Below, piece by piece: positions 61,294 through 64,000 of a DNA stretch of 64,000 bases. Numbering within the stretch: the first letter of the stretch is position 1; every line of letters begins with the position of its first letter. The notes beneath the pieces are model-generated. The model did not search any database and was not told the DNA's origin. It worked only from the letters and a program-made list of their open reading frames with translations. The stretch lies in assembly GCF_910592395.1 (NCBI RefSeq), contig NC_088320.1, positions 16,676,501 to 16,740,500 of the forward strand, read 5' to 3'. A program made the position numbers and the translations under genes. The stretch is from Lineus longissimus. Its lineage: Eukaryota; Nemertea; Pilidiophora; Heteronemertea; Lineidae.

Positions 61294-62698
61294 GTACTGG
61301 GATCTACTTGAGAAGCGGTACCCGTTGTATGACGTCATGAGGCCGATGCTGATGGTGCTGGAGAAACTGGTCCAGGTAAGAACGATCTGTTATTGGTTTG
61401 TGTGACCCGGGCCTACTCGTGCAAGTTTCTCTTGACAATGCCACTGATACATTCCCCGGAGTGAAGGTCTCCGAGGGTTAGGGTTTGGGTTGTCCTCCTC
61501 TGTACCGGCTTGAAGCGCCGTGAACAGATGAAGGTCCAGAAGTGTGCCAGCATGCCTCATGGAAGGATAGTCACTGAATTCTCACCTGTTGTTCTCTGAA
61601 TTTCAGACCCCCACCAGCTTCACCAGACCAGAGCGGGTTGTCCTCCTCTGTACCGGCCTGAAGTGCCTGGTACAGAGTTCATGGAAGGATAGTCACTGAA
61701 TTCCCACCTGAAGGTATGCTGTAGACTAGCGTAAACAGTGCAAGTGATTACAGTTCATCTTCCACAGGATTGTGAAGCCATCAACCTTCAAGGTTCATTA
61801 TCACCAAGCTGTCGGCTGCCCAGTCACCTTCCATCCAACAGTAGCAGTTCCCATCATCAAACGGGACATAAAAATATCACGCTATTCCCGCTACAATCTT
61901 GACTGGACGTGAGTGAGCACACCTTGTTGCGTTCAGCTTTTGGCAGACTGATGCATTGTTAATGAATTGTGCGTAGGCATGGGTTATCACTGACTGAGCT
62001 TGAAACCAACTTTGTAAGATTCCTACATGTACACCAGGGATTTCAAGTTTGAAATGATCTGCAGGCCTTCCTGCTTGTGTCTGTAATGGTTAAAATATTT
62101 CACCCTTGATTTCATATTCTTGCAGTGAGTCATGTGAACAGTGAAGGGATGTGCGCGCGAACTCTCAAGTACCTGAACGCAGTCCTCCTGGGAAAATGGA
62201 TCCTGAACTGATGTTATCCCAAATGACAAACCTGTTCCTTATCACGCCAAATCAGGGATCGTATCTGGCTGATTGTTGTTACTTCATCATTCACGATCTA
62301 AAGGATAAGATTAAGATGCAGCGTCACTTCCGTGTGTGTACAGCCCCGACAACTTGGTTCATGGAATGCATCACTGAGTTTCAACTGCTTGATCTACCAG
62401 AAGGTAACGCAGACTGAACTTGTGAGCTGCACCATCGCAGACATCATATTGGATTGATGTTTGTGATATATAACATGTACAATAGTCATTTTCTAACAAA
62501 TTATATTCTACACTCTAAAAGTATGTATTGTTTCACTCACTACCAATATCATTTTTCCTGCACGTCATTTTGTTTTTGTTTTATTTTATTCCTGTATGTC
62601 CAGTCCCAGTCACAATTGACATACCTGTTGCTCTGCGTAAGCTGTGCTCAAACTCTGACCTGGTGCAGCTTAAACACGTGTTGTGTGCATACCGCTGA
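61294..62698 (+). pseudogene. BARD1-like BRCT fragment, copy 2
   Basis: Repeats 33389-34793 with the same partial exon duplication and frame change, so the damage predates the segmental duplication (or both are one locus assembled twice). Confidence 0.5.
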
Positions 62699-62999
62699 CA
62701 TGTCAAAAGCAGACCTTGCTGTACTAACAGGAAGAACATTCCAATGGCTCAATTGTTTGTTGTATTCGGTGGACGTGGACAAGTGCAGATTTTAATGCCG
62801 CCCATATAGCCAATTGAAAGACATACCCAATTTGCACTGAAATACCCTGCATAACAAAAGAATATGATGCATCGAGTCAACTTGCGGGAGGTATAGCTTG
62901 AGTTGCTTCTACACCATTGTACCTGTTCAGCCTGAATATACACTTTGAACATAGTCGTTTTCCTTTGAAGCAACCTGAATAGGGAGCTCCACATCAAGA

Positions 63000-64000
63000 A
63001 CATTTCAGCATTTAAAGACAACAACCTACTGTCTTTGAGACACCTTGAATAGCTAGCTCCTCATCCAGTAAATCTCACCCTTTGAAGAGGACAACCTATT
63101 GTTTTTGAGACGCCTTGAATAGCTAGCTCCTCATCCAGTACATTTCATTCTTTCATGAGAACAACCTACTGTCTTTGAGACACCTTAAATAGCTAGCTCC
63201 TCATCCAGTACATCTCGCCCTTTGAAGAGAACATCCTACTGTCTTTGATACACCTTGAATAGCAAGCTCTTCATTCAGTACATCTCATCCTTTGAAGAGG
63301 ACAACCTATTGTTTTTGAGACGCCTTGAATAGCTAACTCCTCATCCAGTACATTTCATTCTTTCATGAGAACATCCTACTGTCTTTGATACACCTTAAAT
63401 AGCTAGCTCCTCATCCAGTACATCTCACCCTTTGAAGAGAACATCCTACTGTCTTTAAGACACCATGAATAGCTAGCTCCTCATCCAGCATATCTCATCC
63501 TTTGAAGAGAACAACCTACTGTCTTTGAGACACCATGAATAGCTAGCTCCTCCTCCAGTACATCTCACCCTTTGAAGAGAACAACCTATTGTCTTTGAGA
63601 CACCTTGAATAGCTAGCTCCTCATCCAGTACATCTCACCTTTTGAAGAGAACAACCTACTGTCTTTGAGACACCTTGAATAGCTAGCTCCTCATCCAGCA
63701 TATCTCAGCCTTTGAAGAGAACAACCTATTGTCTTTGATACACCTTGAATAGCTAGCTCCTTATCCAGTACACCTCACCCTTTGAAGAGAACATCCTACT
63801 GTCTTTGATACACCGAATAGCAAGCTCCTCATCCAGTACATCTCACCCTTTGAAGAGGACATCCTACTGTCTTTGAGACACCTTGAATAGCTAGCTCCTC
63901 ATCCAGTACATCTCACCCTTTGAAGAGAACATCCTACTGTCTTTGAGACACCTTGAATAGCTAGCTCCTCATCCAGTACATCTCACCCTTTGAAGAGAAC
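63000..64000. repeat. 70-bp minisatellite, copy 2 (truncated by window)
   Basis: Starts as at 35095 and follows the same unit order with rare differences (for example ctcctcctcc near 63549). Confidence 0.97.

Larger units (their letters stand above)
37389..64000 (+). repeat. 27.7-kb segment, copy 2 (runs out of window)
   Basis: Same order, orientation and sequence as copy 1 with sparse substitutions (for example gtgcacac at 12370 versus gtgaacac at 40269) and length changes in simple repeats. It begins inside the 30-bp minisatellite, so PEF exons 6-11 are absent. The window ends while the 70-bp array is still repeating. Confidence 0.95.

Overview
The window is animal-type nuclear DNA: AT-rich non-coding sequence, short GT...AG-bounded exons, LINE, SINE-like and MITE remnants, and an unusually heavy load of minisatellites. 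The genes recognised (a penta-EF-hand protein and a BARD1-like BRCT fragment) are metazoan. A marine invertebrate is a reasonable guess, but the sequence alone does not fix the phylum. Nothing looks prokaryotic, and most long open frames here are tandem repeats with no stop codon.

The best-supported gene is a minus-strand penta-EF-hand (PEF; sorcin/grancalcin/peflin-like) gene running from a start codon at 19313-19315 to a stop at 4429-4431. I built it from splice signals: 11 coding exons. Exons 1-4 encode a short Gly/Tyr then Pro/Gln/His-rich N-terminus. Exons 5-11 encode the EF-hand region, ending in the sorcin-like tail DDFIQCVMCL. Reading phase agrees at every junction except the 5' edge of exon 5, which lies inside or beside an 80-unit 30-bp minisatellite.

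Most of the longer introns of this gene, and its flanks, hold a minisatellite (92, 56, 60, 36/63, 30, 54, 52 and 40 bp units). Several units carry a copy of the adjacent splice site: about 28 copies of the exon 9 donor region, 80 copies of an acceptor-like CCCCAG/GG at exon 5, and about 5 copies of the exon 3 acceptor. A plus-strand gene nearby has an exact 46-bp duplication of an exon end plus donor. This recurrent amplification of exon-intron borders is the most interesting signal in the window.

Upstream of the PEF start come a plus-strand chain of eight phase-compatible exons of unknown function (22369-26454), a candidate terminal exon (27483-27788), a foldback element, a CR1/L2-like LINE 3' end, a broken BARD1-like BRCT gene (about 33389-34793) and a 70-bp minisatellite.

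The interval 9702-37390 is then repeated almost identically from 37389 to the window end, offset 27.69 kb rising to 27.9 kb. The second copy carries PEF exons 1-4 but not the EF-hand exons, and repeats everything else. This is either a recent tandem segmental duplication with a 2-bp microhomology junction, or an assembly artefact of haplotypes or repeats; reads across 37390 would decide.
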